Below, piece by piece: positions 8,016 through 16,010 of a DNA stretch of 47,598 nucleotides. Location: assembly GCF_028745515.1 (NCBI RefSeq), contig NZ_JAQZSG010000013.1:78564-126161 (forward strand). Reading direction: 5' to 3'. The notes under the pieces were generated by a model, which saw only the letters and a program-made list of their open reading frames with translations, did no database searches and was not told the DNA's origin. Source of the stretch: Paenibacillus thermotolerans. GTDB lineage: Bacteria; Bacillota; Bacilli; Paenibacillales; YIM-B00363. Each line of letters opens with the position of its first letter. The stretch's first letter is position 1. The position numbers and the translations under genes are program-made.

Positions 8016-8890
8016 CACAAGCGCAATCGATACCCGTATTTAAAAAAGAAGCCGGACGCAAGGCGTTCATGGATGCCTACGACCGGCTGATGCTGGAGTG
8101 GCCCATAGCCTACGAAACCTTCGAAATCCCGACCGATTACGGTGACTGCCACGTCATCGCGAGCGGACCGGCGGACGGAAAGCCAATCGTACTGTTCCAC
8201 GGCATGACCGGAAATTCCGCGATGTGGTACCCGACCATGGAGGCGCTGCAGACATACAGAACATATTCCGTCGACGCGCCCGGCGACTTCGGGAAGAGCA
8301 CGGTGTCCCGGCTGATGAAATCGCCCGAGGATGCCGCCCGCTGGATCGACCAGCTGCTTGACGCCCTCGGGCTGGAAACAACGATACTTCTCGGCCACTC
8401 GATGGGCGGCTGGTTTTCCGCCAACTATGCACTCTCGCGCCCCGAGCGGGTCGAACGGCTCATGCTGCTTGCACCGGTTGCGACGTTCCTGCCGCCCCCT
8501 CTTTCCAAGCTCATGAAATACATATATCCGGCGCTGCTGATTCCGAGCCGCAAACTTATCAAGCGCGGCTGGGACTGGTTTTGCTCCGCGGGTTACACGC
8601 TGCCGCAGCCGGTCATGGAGGTCGTTTATGCCGGCTACAAGCACGGAAAGCTAAAGCTCGGCGTCATTCCGGGCGTAATCCCGAAGGAGCGGTGGAAAAG
8701 CCTTACGGCGCCCGTTCTCTTCATCGTCGGAGACGAGGAGAAAATTTACGATGCCGCTCAAGTGACCCGGGTCGTCCGCGAATCGATTCCGCAGGCGGAA
8801 ACGCATATTGTAGAGCGGGCCGGACACTGTCTTACGGTCGAGCGGAAGGAGCAGGTCAACGCGCTCGTCGGCAAATTCCTGTCATCTTAA
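8012..8890 (+). CDS. Alpha/beta hydrolase (paralogue 2)
   Basis: A 292-residue alpha/beta hydrolase. It has the oxyanion HG motif (VLFHGMTGNS), nucleophile elbow GHSMGG (Ser130), acid in IVGDEE and histidine in ERAGHCLTVE. A cap domain lies between residues about 150 and 215. It overlaps the TetR gene by 4 nt and is co-transcribed with it. It is paralogous to the oppositely transcribed gene at 6313-7191 on the other side of tetR. A detoxifying esterase or lactonase induced by its substrate is plausible but not shown. No clear terminator follows; the next gene is convergent 29 nt away. Confidence 0.88.
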   Translation: MTQAQSIPVFKKEAGRKAFMDAYDRLMLEWPIAYETFEIPTDYGDCHVIASGPADGKPIVLFHGMTGNSAMWYPTMEALQTYRTYSVDAPGDFGKSTVSRLMKSPEDAARWIDQLLDALGLETTILLGHSMGGWFSANYALSRPERVERLMLLAPVATFLPPPLSKLMKYIYPALLIPSRKLIKRGWDWFCSAGYTLPQPVMEVVYAGYKHGKLKLGVIPGVIPKERWKSLTAPVLFIVGDEEKIYDAAQVTRVVRESIPQAETHIVERAGHCLTVERKEQVNALVGKFLSS

Positions 8891-8919
8891 ACCGTCTTTC
8901 GAAGCGAAAGGACCGAACG

Positions 8920-10158
8920 TCAGACCCAAGCATCCAGAGGATAGCCTCTTTCCTCCCAGTACCCGATATGGTCCTCCTCAATCAGCTCGATGCGGGTTAA
9001 CCATTTCACGGATTTGTAGGCGTACATTTTCGGGACGATCAGGCGTACCGGACCTCCGAGGTCGCTCGGAATTTGCCGTCCGTCGTGCATAACGGCGATC
9101 ATCGCGTCATTCATGGACGCTTGCTCCAGCGTAAGCGAATCCGTGTACACCCCGTCCCCGGAATAAAACTTGACGTTTCTCGCATTCGGCTTTACCCCTG
9201 CCAGCTCCAGCAGCTGCTTCAGCGGGATGCCCTCCCAGGTGTTGTCATACACCGACCACCCGGTGACGCAGTGGAAATCGCTGACCTGCACCGACCGTTT
9301 CAGCTCCAGAAATTGCGGCCAGTCCCACTGCAGCCTGCGCTCGACCAGCCCGTCGACGGCAAACGACCAGCTGTCGTTCGTGAAGGCGGGAATTTTCGTT
9401 ACCGTATAGATGCGGAAGCTCCCCCTCGCTCCGCCACCGGCCGGAGGCAGCGATTCCGGGAGCGGCGACGGCGCGGGCGCAAGGCGGTTCGCGTCGTTCT
9501 GTACGAGACGCTCCAGCGCTTCGGCGCTTCCGCTGACGCCGAAGGCGGAGCCGAGCCACTTCAGCAGCGACGGCCCCACCGCTAGCGTGAGTCCCGCTCC
9601 GATCAGCCACCGCATGAATGCGCGGCGTTCATAGAGCGGGCGGTGTCCGGCGGCCGGATGAAGCGGCGGCTCCTGCGGCTCGGCCGCGACGGCGCGGCGG
9701 CGGGGCTCCTTCAGCCATTTGAGTCGTGTTAGCGAATGAAACACGATATAAGGCAATCCGATCCAGGTCAGAAGATCGTGAACGGCCAGCGCCGCGCCTG
9801 CCAGCGGCGGCCCCGCGGCTCTATGCTGCCAAAGGACGGCGCCTGAGGCGAACCAGCCGAGCAGCAGCGCGAGTACGACCAGCACGTTGAACCGCTGCAG
9901 CGGGCGGTTCCGCAGCTGCTTCCAATGCTTGCCCGCAAGGAAGAGATACCAAATCACGGGCACGATCGACAGGAGCCCGACCGCAATATGCAGCCACTTG
10001 ATCCAAACTCTGCCCTCTCCCAGCAGCTCTCTCCAATTCGCGCCGGCGAGCATCAAACCTGTCGCCGCAAGCAGCGCGACGATCCACCCGTTCCATGAAT
10101 GTAAAGCGGCCAGTTTTTTGCCGTAGCCTCGAGTGAGCCGCGCAAGCCGTTCCTTCAT
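8920..10158 (-). CDS. Five-helix membrane molybdopterin oxidoreductase
   Basis: A 412-residue fusion. Residues 20-145 contain four hydrophobic helices with histidines (H20, H57, H127, H141) placed like heme-b ligands of small cytochrome b561/YedZ-type proteins. A twin-arginine motif (ERRAFMRW, 178-179) then precedes a fifth hydrophobic segment (184-203). From about 245 to the end is a sulfite-oxidase-fold molybdopterin domain with FHCVTGWS, whose Cys297 should bind molybdenum. The architecture resembles MsrP (YedY) joined to its membrane partner in one chain. The Mo domain should sit outside the membrane, with export of the fifth helix by Tat inferred. The gene is single and divergent from the flavin monooxygenase gene. 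Confidence 0.85.
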   Translation of the reverse strand: MKERLARLTRGYGKKLAALHSWNGWIVALLAATGLMLAGANWRELLGEGRVWIKWLHIAVGLLSIVPVIWYLFLAGKHWKQLRNRPLQRFNVLVVLALLLGWFASGAVLWQHRAAGPPLAGAALAVHDLLTWIGLPYIVFHSLTRLKWLKEPRRRAVAAEPQEPPLHPAAGHRPLYERRAFMRWLIGAGLTLAVGPSLLKWLGSAFGVSGSAEALERLVQNDANRLAPAPSPLPESLPPAGGGARGSFRIYTVTKIPAFTNDSWSFAVDGLVERRLQWDWPQFLELKRSVQVSDFHCVTGWSVYDNTWEGIPLKQLLELAGVKPNARNVKFYSGDGVYTDSLTLEQASMNDAMIAVMHDGRQIPSDLGGPVRLIVPKMYAYKSVKWLTRIELIEEDHIGYWEERGYPLDAWV

Positions 10159-10256
10159 TTTTGACCTTCACTCCCTTCTTTTTTAAAATCATATACATAT
10201 GCGGCGGATTGGGAAACATGCTGTATATAGATTTTCCTCGAGAGGAGCGATTCGCA

Positions 10257-11267
10257 ATGACGCTGAAATTAAGCGTGCTTGATCATACGCATATAAGCGA
10301 AGGAAGAACGGCGAAGGACGCGCTGGACGAGGCGGTGAAGCTGGCGCAAGCGACGGAGGCTCTCGGCTTCGGCCGCTACTGGGTGTCGGAGCACCACGGC
10401 ACTCCCTCGCTGGCGTCGTCGAGTCCGGAAATATTGATCGCACACCTGGCCGCAAACACGAATCGCATTCGCGTCGGCTCCGGCGGCGTCATGCTTCCGC
10501 ATTACAGCGCCTATAAGGTAGCCGAGAACTTCAGGCTCCTTGAAGCGCTCCACCCCGGTCGCATCGACGCCGGTCTCGGCCGGGCGCCGGGCGGCATGCC
10601 GATAGCGACCCGCGCGCTGCAGGAAGGCAAATACCTCGAGATCGACGAGTATCCCCAGCAGGTGGAGGATTTGGTCGGCTATTTGCACGACGCGCTGCCC
10701 CCGGAGCACCGTTTCGCCCGCTTGCGCGCTGCGCCGCAAATCCAAACCGCTCCGGAAGTATGGCTGCTCGGCTCCAGCGACGGAAGCGCAGCGATCGCCG
10801 CCGCTCAGGGAACCGCTTATGCGTTCGCGCATTTTTTCGGAACCGGATACGATGCGAAAGCGGTCATGGATATTTATTTCAGCCGCTTCCGCCCTTCGGC
10901 GCACAACGAGAAGCCGAGAGCGCTGGCGGCCGTTCTGGTCGTCTGTGCGGAAACGGACGAAGAAGCGAACCGTCTGGCAACGAGCGGCGATTTATTTTTT
11001 ACGAGTCTTTACAAGGGGCACGATCTCCCGCATCTGCCCTCCGTCTCCACCGCGGCGGATTATCCTTACACGGAATACGACCTGCAGATGATCCGCCAAA
11101 TGCGTTCCAACCGGTTCATCGGCTCGCCGGAACGCGTCAAGCAGCAACTGCTGGAGCTCGGCGAGCGGCTCGGGGTCGACGAGCTGATGGTCGTCAGCCC
11201 GATTCACGGCTTCGAGGAACGCGTGCATTCGTATCGCCTGCTTTCTGAAGCTTTTGGCTTGGCATAG
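10257..11267 (+). CDS. Luciferase-like flavin-dependent oxidoreductase
   Basis: A 336-residue LLM-class flavoprotein of the MsnO8/YwcH type, a single-domain TIM-barrel using FMNH2. Recognisable segments are LKLSVLDHTHI at the N terminus, GFGRYWVSEHHG, IRVGSGGVMLPHYS, ERVKQQL near the C terminus, and the flavin-phosphate region around GRAPGG. The open frame begins at 10161, but GAGGAG 9 nt before ATG 10257 and the family start decide the shorter form. It has its own terminator. Substrate unknown; many members oxidise small organic compounds. Confidence 0.88.
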   Translation: MTLKLSVLDHTHISEGRTAKDALDEAVKLAQATEALGFGRYWVSEHHGTPSLASSSPEILIAHLAANTNRIRVGSGGVMLPHYSAYKVAENFRLLEALHPGRIDAGLGRAPGGMPIATRALQEGKYLEIDEYPQQVEDLVGYLHDALPPEHRFARLRAAPQIQTAPEVWLLGSSDGSAAIAAAQGTAYAFAHFFGTGYDAKAVMDIYFSRFRPSAHNEKPRALAAVLVVCAETDEEANRLATSGDLFFTSLYKGHDLPHLPSVSTAADYPYTEYDLQMIRQMRSNRFIGSPERVKQQLLELGERLGVDELMVVSPIHGFEERVHSYRLLSEAFGLA

Positions 11268-11270
11268 AAG

Positions 11271-11317
11271 AAGCCGAGCGGCCGTCGTCACTCAAGACGC
11301 CTGAAGCCGCTCGGCTT
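11271..11317 (+). terminator. Terminator of the flavin oxidoreductase gene
   Basis: AAGCCGAGCGGC pairs with GCCGCTCGGCTT, followed by TTTCTCTT, starting 3 nt after the stop codon. A clear rho-independent terminator; the loop is fairly long. Confidence 0.85.
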
Positions 11318-11356
11318 TTCTCTTCCATATGCTCCGTCAAACCTCGTCAAGCCTCG

Positions 11357-11557
11357 TCAAAATCCAAAAAGCCAATTCAACACCAATGCCGTCATGCCTA
11401 AGGCAACATTGATCCAGCCGAAAAACCTGCTGGCTTTCTCCTCCTTCTTCATTTGGTTTTTGCGATATTTTTTCTCGTCGATGAACAAAATTCCCGCACC
11501 TGTGAACAGCAGCATAAAGATAATGTAATCGATGTGGCCTATAAACGAATTGATCAT
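11357..11557 (-). CDS. Small two-helix membrane protein of the ger operon
   Basis: A 66-residue protein with two hydrophobic helices (about 9-27 and 46-64) separated by a basic loop (KKYRKNQMKKEEK). It resembles the small CLC_0170-type proteins of Paenibacillus and Clostridia, whose role is not known. It starts 13 nt after the gerC stop with GGGAGAGG ahead of the ATG, so it is probably the fourth gene of the germination operon. GerD-like or gerX-type accessory function is possible but unproven. Confidence 0.75.
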   Translation of the reverse strand: MINSFIGHIDYIIFMLLFTGAGILFIDEKKYRKNQMKKEEKASRFFGWINVALGMTALVLNWLFGF

Positions 11558-11570
11558 GCGACCTCTCCCT

Positions 11571-12809
11571 TCATTTAGCCGACATGCCTACGCGCCGGAC
11601 ATTCATATCGACATGAACATCGACCGGCAAATCTTTGTAAACTTTTAGCCACCCGTCCCCGTTCTTAATGTGCTTATTCCAATAAGCCGGCTCTTTCGCT
11701 CTGACATATTCCCCGAATCCGAAGATGTCCGATTTGTCCTGCTGCGTCTGCCGGATTAAGCGCAAATACTCTTTCCGGGCATTCTCCTGCAATTGCCGCT
11801 GTATTTGCATGACGGTCTTGCTGTTGATGTTGAATTGATTGTTGGATTTTTCAAGCAGGTTGCCTTCTATAAAAATTCGAACGGTAATATGCGGCTTGCC
11901 GTTTCGGATCGACGGTTTAATGGACGATTTCCGGCTTGTGCCGCCGAACATCACGTAATCGTTTTCCGTCCCGGGCACCTTCACGTATACCTCTCCGCCG
12001 GCCGGGCTCATCCCTTTAATTCCCATAAATAGCGGAATATCCAACGGACCGGTCGTCCCCACCAGCTTTTCCTTAACGAAATACGCCAATCCGTCAATGC
12101 GAATGGTCGATCCTTCGGCATATTCTACATACGGAAGATAGCCCTCGCGGCCTTTGGCGGACACGGAGCTCCAGAACATCCCCAAAAAATTTAGCGGAAA
12201 CCGCCCCATCTTCACGGATTGGTCCATCGTCGTCAGCAAATAAACCGCCGGCACCCGCTCCAGCTGCGGAGAAAGCTGTATCAATTGCTCCGCTTTTCCT
12301 TTGCTTATAAACATCCAATTCATTCTGCGCACTTCCGGATTTCGTCTGAAATAATCGTTAATGTTGCCGATTCCTTTCTTCGCGACGCTTTCCGACACGA
12401 CGATTATCCTTAGATGGCCGAAAAACAACGGCGGAGCCGTCTTCTGCTGCATGCTGTTAAATGCATCCTCGATCGTATGCCCCGTAGCGCTTACTACCCA
12501 TACGGTCTGCTTTCCTCCTCCTCCTCCGCCGCCGCCGCCGCCCCCCTGCCCCGGGCCGAGCGGGATTCTCCCCGGCACTGCGATCTGGACGGTCACCTTC
12601 AGATTGCCCGTTTCCGTATTCGGATGGTCTCCGATTGAAGAAATGTTTGACATCTCCTCCGGCTTTTTTTCCGCCTCGTCGATTCCGACGCCTAGCACGA
12701 GCGCCCTCTCCTCCAGCTCCAACCGGTCCCAGCATCCCGAAAGAAAAGGCATTGCCAGCAGGATAACGACTAGTCCGCTAACCTGAACGATTTTTTTGCC
12801 GACCGGCAT
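11571..12809 (-). CDS. Ger(x)C-family germination lipoprotein
   Basis: C-subunit of a GerA-type nutrient receptor in the spore inner membrane. The signal peptide ends in the lipobox LSGC (Cys26), directly followed by WDRLELEE, the signature of GerAC-like proteins; the C-terminal GerC domain reaches the end of 412 residues. Unusually, an 11-glycine run interrupts the region after GRIPLGPGQ (DNA 12513-12545). GGAGG lies 6 nt before the ATG and the gene overlaps the end of the B-subunit gene by 32 nt. Expression in the forespore under sigma G would be expected, though I see no convincing sigma-G promoter. Confidence 0.92.
   Translation of the reverse strand: MPVGKKIVQVSGLVVILLAMPFLSGCWDRLELEERALVLGVGIDEAEKKPEEMSNISSIGDHPNTETGNLKVTVQIAVPGRIPLGPGQGGGGGGGGGGGKQTVWVVSATGHTIEDAFNSMQQKTAPPLFFGHLRIIVVSESVAKKGIGNINDYFRRNPEVRRMNWMFISKGKAEQLIQLSPQLERVPAVYLLTTMDQSVKMGRFPLNFLGMFWSSVSAKGREGYLPYVEYAEGSTIRIDGLAYFVKEKLVGTTGPLDIPLFMGIKGMSPAGGEVYVKVPGTENDYVMFGGTSRKSSIKPSIRNGKPHITVRIFIEGNLLEKSNNQFNINSKTVMQIQRQLQENARKEYLRLIRQTQQDKSDIFGFGEYVRAKEPAYWNKHIKNGDGWLKVYKDLPVDVHVDMNVRRVGMSAK
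12513..12545 (-). repeat. Poly-glycine codon run in gerC
   Basis: Eleven consecutive glycine codons, read on the minus strand as one GGG, five GGC and five GGA. The two homogeneous blocks look like slippage-driven triplet expansion. The frame is intact. Length variation between strains would be expected. Confidence 0.9.
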
Positions 12810-13899
12810 ACGCGTCCTCCCTCTTTTTCCGAATTAGAGCGACCAGATAAAGCGTTAAGGGGTAAACGATCGTTACGAGCAGGCCGATTCTGCCTACGAT
12901 TTCAATAATTTCATAAAGCTGCAGCAAGCTTTGCGGCAGCATGGCTAGCGTAAACACGAAGGGAAGAATAAACATGGCCAGCATCTTGTTATCCCGCAGC
13001 CTTAGCAGCCGCCCGATCGAATGAATCGTGAAATAATAGCTGGAAAACAACGTTGTAAACACCGCCGTGACCCATACCGCCAGGAAAGCCGCGTCCAGCC
13101 TCTCAAGGATGTTGGCGGGCAGCGTTGTCGTCTTGGCAAGCTCCAGCGTCGGCCATAGCAGCCGCTTCGTCTCCTCCGTCCCAAATACGCCAACTGCGGC
13201 TATGACGATCGAAAGGTACAGCCCGCCTGCAATTCCTAAGCCCAAGATACTGGCCTTCAATGCGTTTTCGGGCCTGCGCATCATCGGGATCACCATAGAA
13301 AGCACGAACGCGCCTTGAAATAAAGCGGCTATCGTCAATACCCCTTCGCCGAAGCCCTTCGGTTCGTTTCCGATAATCGGCTGGAGATGTATCCATTCCG
13401 CGTTTTTCAGAGACAGCGTAACGATCAACAAAGCGGGCGCAACGAGCAGCGGTAAATAAAAGTGGTGGATGTAAGCGAAGGTGGTCAGGTCGTTGCGCGC
13501 CGACAAGCCGGCTAAGAGCAGCATGACGATTACCGTTACCTCGAGCGGCGTTTTCTTTAATACCGAGGTGATGACCACTTCTCCGAACTCGCGCGCCGTC
13601 AAGGAGCTCAGTATCGCAAAGAACGAAATGATCAGAACGGTGCCGACCCAAGCTATCCATTTGCCCATAATATCTTCGCTGTACTGGACAATCGACTTCG
13701 TCGGAAACCGCATGCCCAGCTTTGAAAGCAGCCATAGTCCGACGAATGCGAGCGCAATTCCGAGCAAGGTTACGAGGGGCGCTCCCGTATCGCCGGCGCG
13801 CACCGCGAATAGCGGGAGCGGAAGCACGCCTACCCCGATAATCGTGCTAATCAGAACGGCTGCCGCTTGTATCGTCGTTATTTGCTTCGGGTATTCCAT
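12778..13899 (-). CDS. GerB-type germination permease
   Basis: A 373-residue integral membrane protein of the APC-fold GerAB group, the nutrient-sensing B subunit of the spore receptor. About ten hydrophobic helices are visible, beginning QAAAVLISTIIGVGVLPLP. The frame opens at 13920, but ATG 13899 fits the family N terminus and has AAAGGTGG upstream; the longer form adds only seven residues. It overlaps both neighbours, gerA by about 53 nt and gerC by 32 nt, as usual for translationally coupled ger operons. The nutrient specificity cannot be predicted. Confidence 0.9.
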   Translation of the reverse strand: MEYPKQITTIQAAAVLISTIIGVGVLPLPLFAVRAGDTGAPLVTLLGIALAFVGLWLLSKLGMRFPTKSIVQYSEDIMGKWIAWVGTVLIISFFAILSSLTAREFGEVVITSVLKKTPLEVTVIVMLLLAGLSARNDLTTFAYIHHFYLPLLVAPALLIVTLSLKNAEWIHLQPIIGNEPKGFGEGVLTIAALFQGAFVLSMVIPMMRRPENALKASILGLGIAGGLYLSIVIAAVGVFGTEETKRLLWPTLELAKTTTLPANILERLDAAFLAVWVTAVFTTLFSSYYFTIHSIGRLLRLRDNKMLAMFILPFVFTLAMLPQSLLQLYEIIEIVGRIGLLVTIVYPLTLYLVALIRKKREDAYAGRQKNRSG

Positions 13900-15556
13900 C
13901 CGAACCGTTCCACCTTTCATTGCCGACCTTTAACGGATCCAACGTATTTACGACGGGACGTTTAATATGTGCCCCCGGCCTCTGGCCCAATCGGGTACGA
14001 TTCGGGGTATGTAGAAAAGCAGGCCGCTTCTTCATCCACCAAAGCGGGGGCCGAACTACCGTATCCTTCATGGCTTCAAAGTTGCCGGGAACCAGAGGGC
14101 TCAAGTAAGGGACGCCGAACGATTTGATCGAGAGCAAGTGATTCGCGATTAAAATCAAACCGACCATGACACCGTACAGCCCGAACATCCCGGCAAGAAA
14201 AATAAGCGGGAACCGCAGCAGCCTTAATGCGAGCGCGGCGTTATAAGCCGGGGTGGCGAAGGACCCGATCGTCGTCAGCGCAATAACCACAACCGTAATG
14301 GGGCTTACAAAGCCCGCCGCCACCGCGGCTTGTCCGATGACAAGCACGCCTACGATCGAGAGCGCCCCGCCGACCTGCTGCGGCAGACGCACGGTCGCCT
14401 CCCGCAGCACCTCCATGGAAACCTCCATAATGAACACCTCCACTACGGAAGGAAAGGGCACGCCTGCGCGGCCGCCCGCTACCGCCACGGCGAATTCGGT
14501 CGGGATGAGCTCCGGGTTAAATGAAATAACCGCGACATAAAGAGAAGGTGTAACCAGCGAGAAGATTAGCGCGACCAGACGGGCCAGACGAATGAAGCTG
14601 ACCAGCACGAACCGCTCGGTGTAATCCTCCGTCACTTGATAAAACTGATTGAACACGGTCGGTACGATTAAAGCGAACGGAGACCCGTCGACCAAAATAA
14701 TGACCCTGCCCTCCAACAAATTGGCGACGGCCTTGTCCGGCCGTTCCGTATTTTGCACTTGCGGGAACGGCGAGAAGTGGTTGTCTTCGATAAATTGCTC
14801 GAGGTGCCCGGCATCGAGCACGCCGTCGACATCGATCGCCGCAAGCCGTTTCTGTACTTCCTCCACCAGCGCATCGTTGGCGACGCCTTTTATATAACAC
14901 ACAATGACATTCGACTTCGTAAGTCTTCCGATTTCCATTGTTTTCACACAAAAATCGGAAGACGGCAGCCGATAGCGCAGCAGGCCGATATTCGTTTGCA
15001 GCTGCTCGATAAACCCCTCCCGCGGCCCGCGGATCACCTGCTCCGTAGCCGGCTGGTCGATTCCGCGTTTGGCCACGTCCTTCGCCTCGATGAGAAACGC
15101 TTCCTCGAGCCCGTCGACAAATACGACGCCTTTGCCCCGCAGAACCCCTTCCACAGTTCGGGTCAATTGGCTTTCCATTTCGCATTTGCTGTTATACAGC
15201 ACATCGTTCCTCAGCAGCCGCTTCAATTGATCCTTCGATTCGACTGTAACGTCCTTCAGATGGGGAGGAAGATACATGAACAATTTTAAAATGTCCGTAT
15301 TTACCGTGTGCAGATCAACAAGGCTTGATATATAAACCATTGCCGCGGGGTATGTGCCCAGCGCATGGAAATGGCGTACTACAAAATCGGCGTTTTCTCC
15401 GAGCAAGCTGTTCAGAATCGTTAATACTTCGTCCAAGCTGCCGGAAAGCTTTACACCGTCATATTGCTGAAGCATTTGATCGGGAGGAATTTTCCGCTCT
15501 ACTTTTTCCGTTTTCCTCATCGTTCTTCTTGACCCTTGCTTCAATCGCCGCCACAT
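13847..15556 (-). CDS. GerA-type germination receptor subunit A
   Basis: A 569-residue A subunit of a spore nutrient receptor: a soluble N-terminal domain (about 1-320), then four to five membrane helices including EVSMEVLREATVRLPQQVGG, the hallmark GerAA segment, and PLIFLAGMFGLYG. ATG 15556 is preceded by GAGG with 7-nt spacing; a second ATG at 15520 is possible. The C-terminal tail is long, hydrophilic and basic, and overlaps the start of gerB. It is the first gene of gerA-gerB-gerC-small membrane protein. No clear terminator lies ahead of it until the hairpin after the CxxC gene. Confidence 0.93.
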   Translation of the reverse strand: MWRRLKQGSRRTMRKTEKVERKIPPDQMLQQYDGVKLSGSLDEVLTILNSLLGENADFVVRHFHALGTYPAAMVYISSLVDLHTVNTDILKLFMYLPPHLKDVTVESKDQLKRLLRNDVLYNSKCEMESQLTRTVEGVLRGKGVVFVDGLEEAFLIEAKDVAKRGIDQPATEQVIRGPREGFIEQLQTNIGLLRYRLPSSDFCVKTMEIGRLTKSNVIVCYIKGVANDALVEEVQKRLAAIDVDGVLDAGHLEQFIEDNHFSPFPQVQNTERPDKAVANLLEGRVIILVDGSPFALIVPTVFNQFYQVTEDYTERFVLVSFIRLARLVALIFSLVTPSLYVAVISFNPELIPTEFAVAVAGGRAGVPFPSVVEVFIMEVSMEVLREATVRLPQQVGGALSIVGVLVIGQAAVAAGFVSPITVVVIALTTIGSFATPAYNAALALRLLRFPLIFLAGMFGLYGVMVGLILIANHLLSIKSFGVPYLSPLVPGNFEAMKDTVVRPPLWWMKKRPAFLHTPNRTRLGQRPGAHIKRPVVNTLDPLKVGNERWNGSDGIPEANNDDTSGSRSD

Positions 15557-15665
15557 ACGAATTCCTCATTTCCATCGATAACCGCGTTCACGCCGTTCGT
15601 TTCCAAAGATTCCTTCGCATATAATGTGCGCATTTCAGCCAAACGCATTCGCAAAAAAACAAAAA

Positions 15666-15690
15666 CCGGCTATCGCAATAGGATAACCGG
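15666..15690 (-). terminator. Terminator of the small CxxC gene
   Basis: On the minus strand CCGGTTATC pairs with GATAGCCGG through one G-U wobble, followed by TTTTTGTTTTTTT. The wobble is a pair only in minus-strand RNA, which supports the direction. Confidence 0.85.
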
Positions 15691-15713
15691 CCCGCTCATC
15701 TATTCGACATTCG

Positions 15714-15866
15714 CTACTCTACCGACAATTTTCCGCGCATTTCCTCCAACAAACACTGTTTGCAGAACCAGCGGTCCCCGAACCATTTCCAAGCCTTCTT
15801 TTCTACGCTTTCCAATTCATGCTGCCTCTCTTTTTGCCGCTTATCCGCCAGATACAGTTCCATCAT
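15714..15866 (-). CDS. 50-residue CxxC protein
   Basis: A short gene. ATG ATG at 15866-15861 follows AGAGG with 9-nt spacing, and the frame runs 50 codons to TAG at 15714, then a strong terminator. The protein is charged and helical in the first half (MMELYLADKRQKERQHELE), then WKWFGDRWFCKQC with a single CxxC, and ends LSVE. The pair of cysteines and the nearby tryptophans suggest a mini zinc- or redox-binding protein, but one CxxC alone needs a partner or a dimer. It lies between the ger operon and an MFS gene. No family recognised. Confidence 0.7.
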   Translation of the reverse strand: MMELYLADKRQKERQHELESVEKKAWKWFGDRWFCKQCLLEEMRGKLSVE

Positions 15867-16010
15867 CTTTCCCAACCTCTTTCTCCAACGTTATTTACAG
15901 CTTCAGTATAGACCTCTGCTGCGGTGCGAAACGACGGGAAAAGGGCTAAGAGGCGGCTAAGAAAATCGATGTAAGCCTTCGTACGCCTTTGGTCTTATGG
16001 CTGCAACCGG

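Noticed and set aside
8890-8919. Terminator between hydrolase 2 and the molybdoenzyme gene
   Set aside because: A short CTTTCG/CGAAAG stem is present without a T-run on either strand.
15557-15660. Sigma-G promoter for the ger operon
   Set aside because: A CATTATA-like -10 exists, but no fitting -35 (GNATA) at the proper distance.
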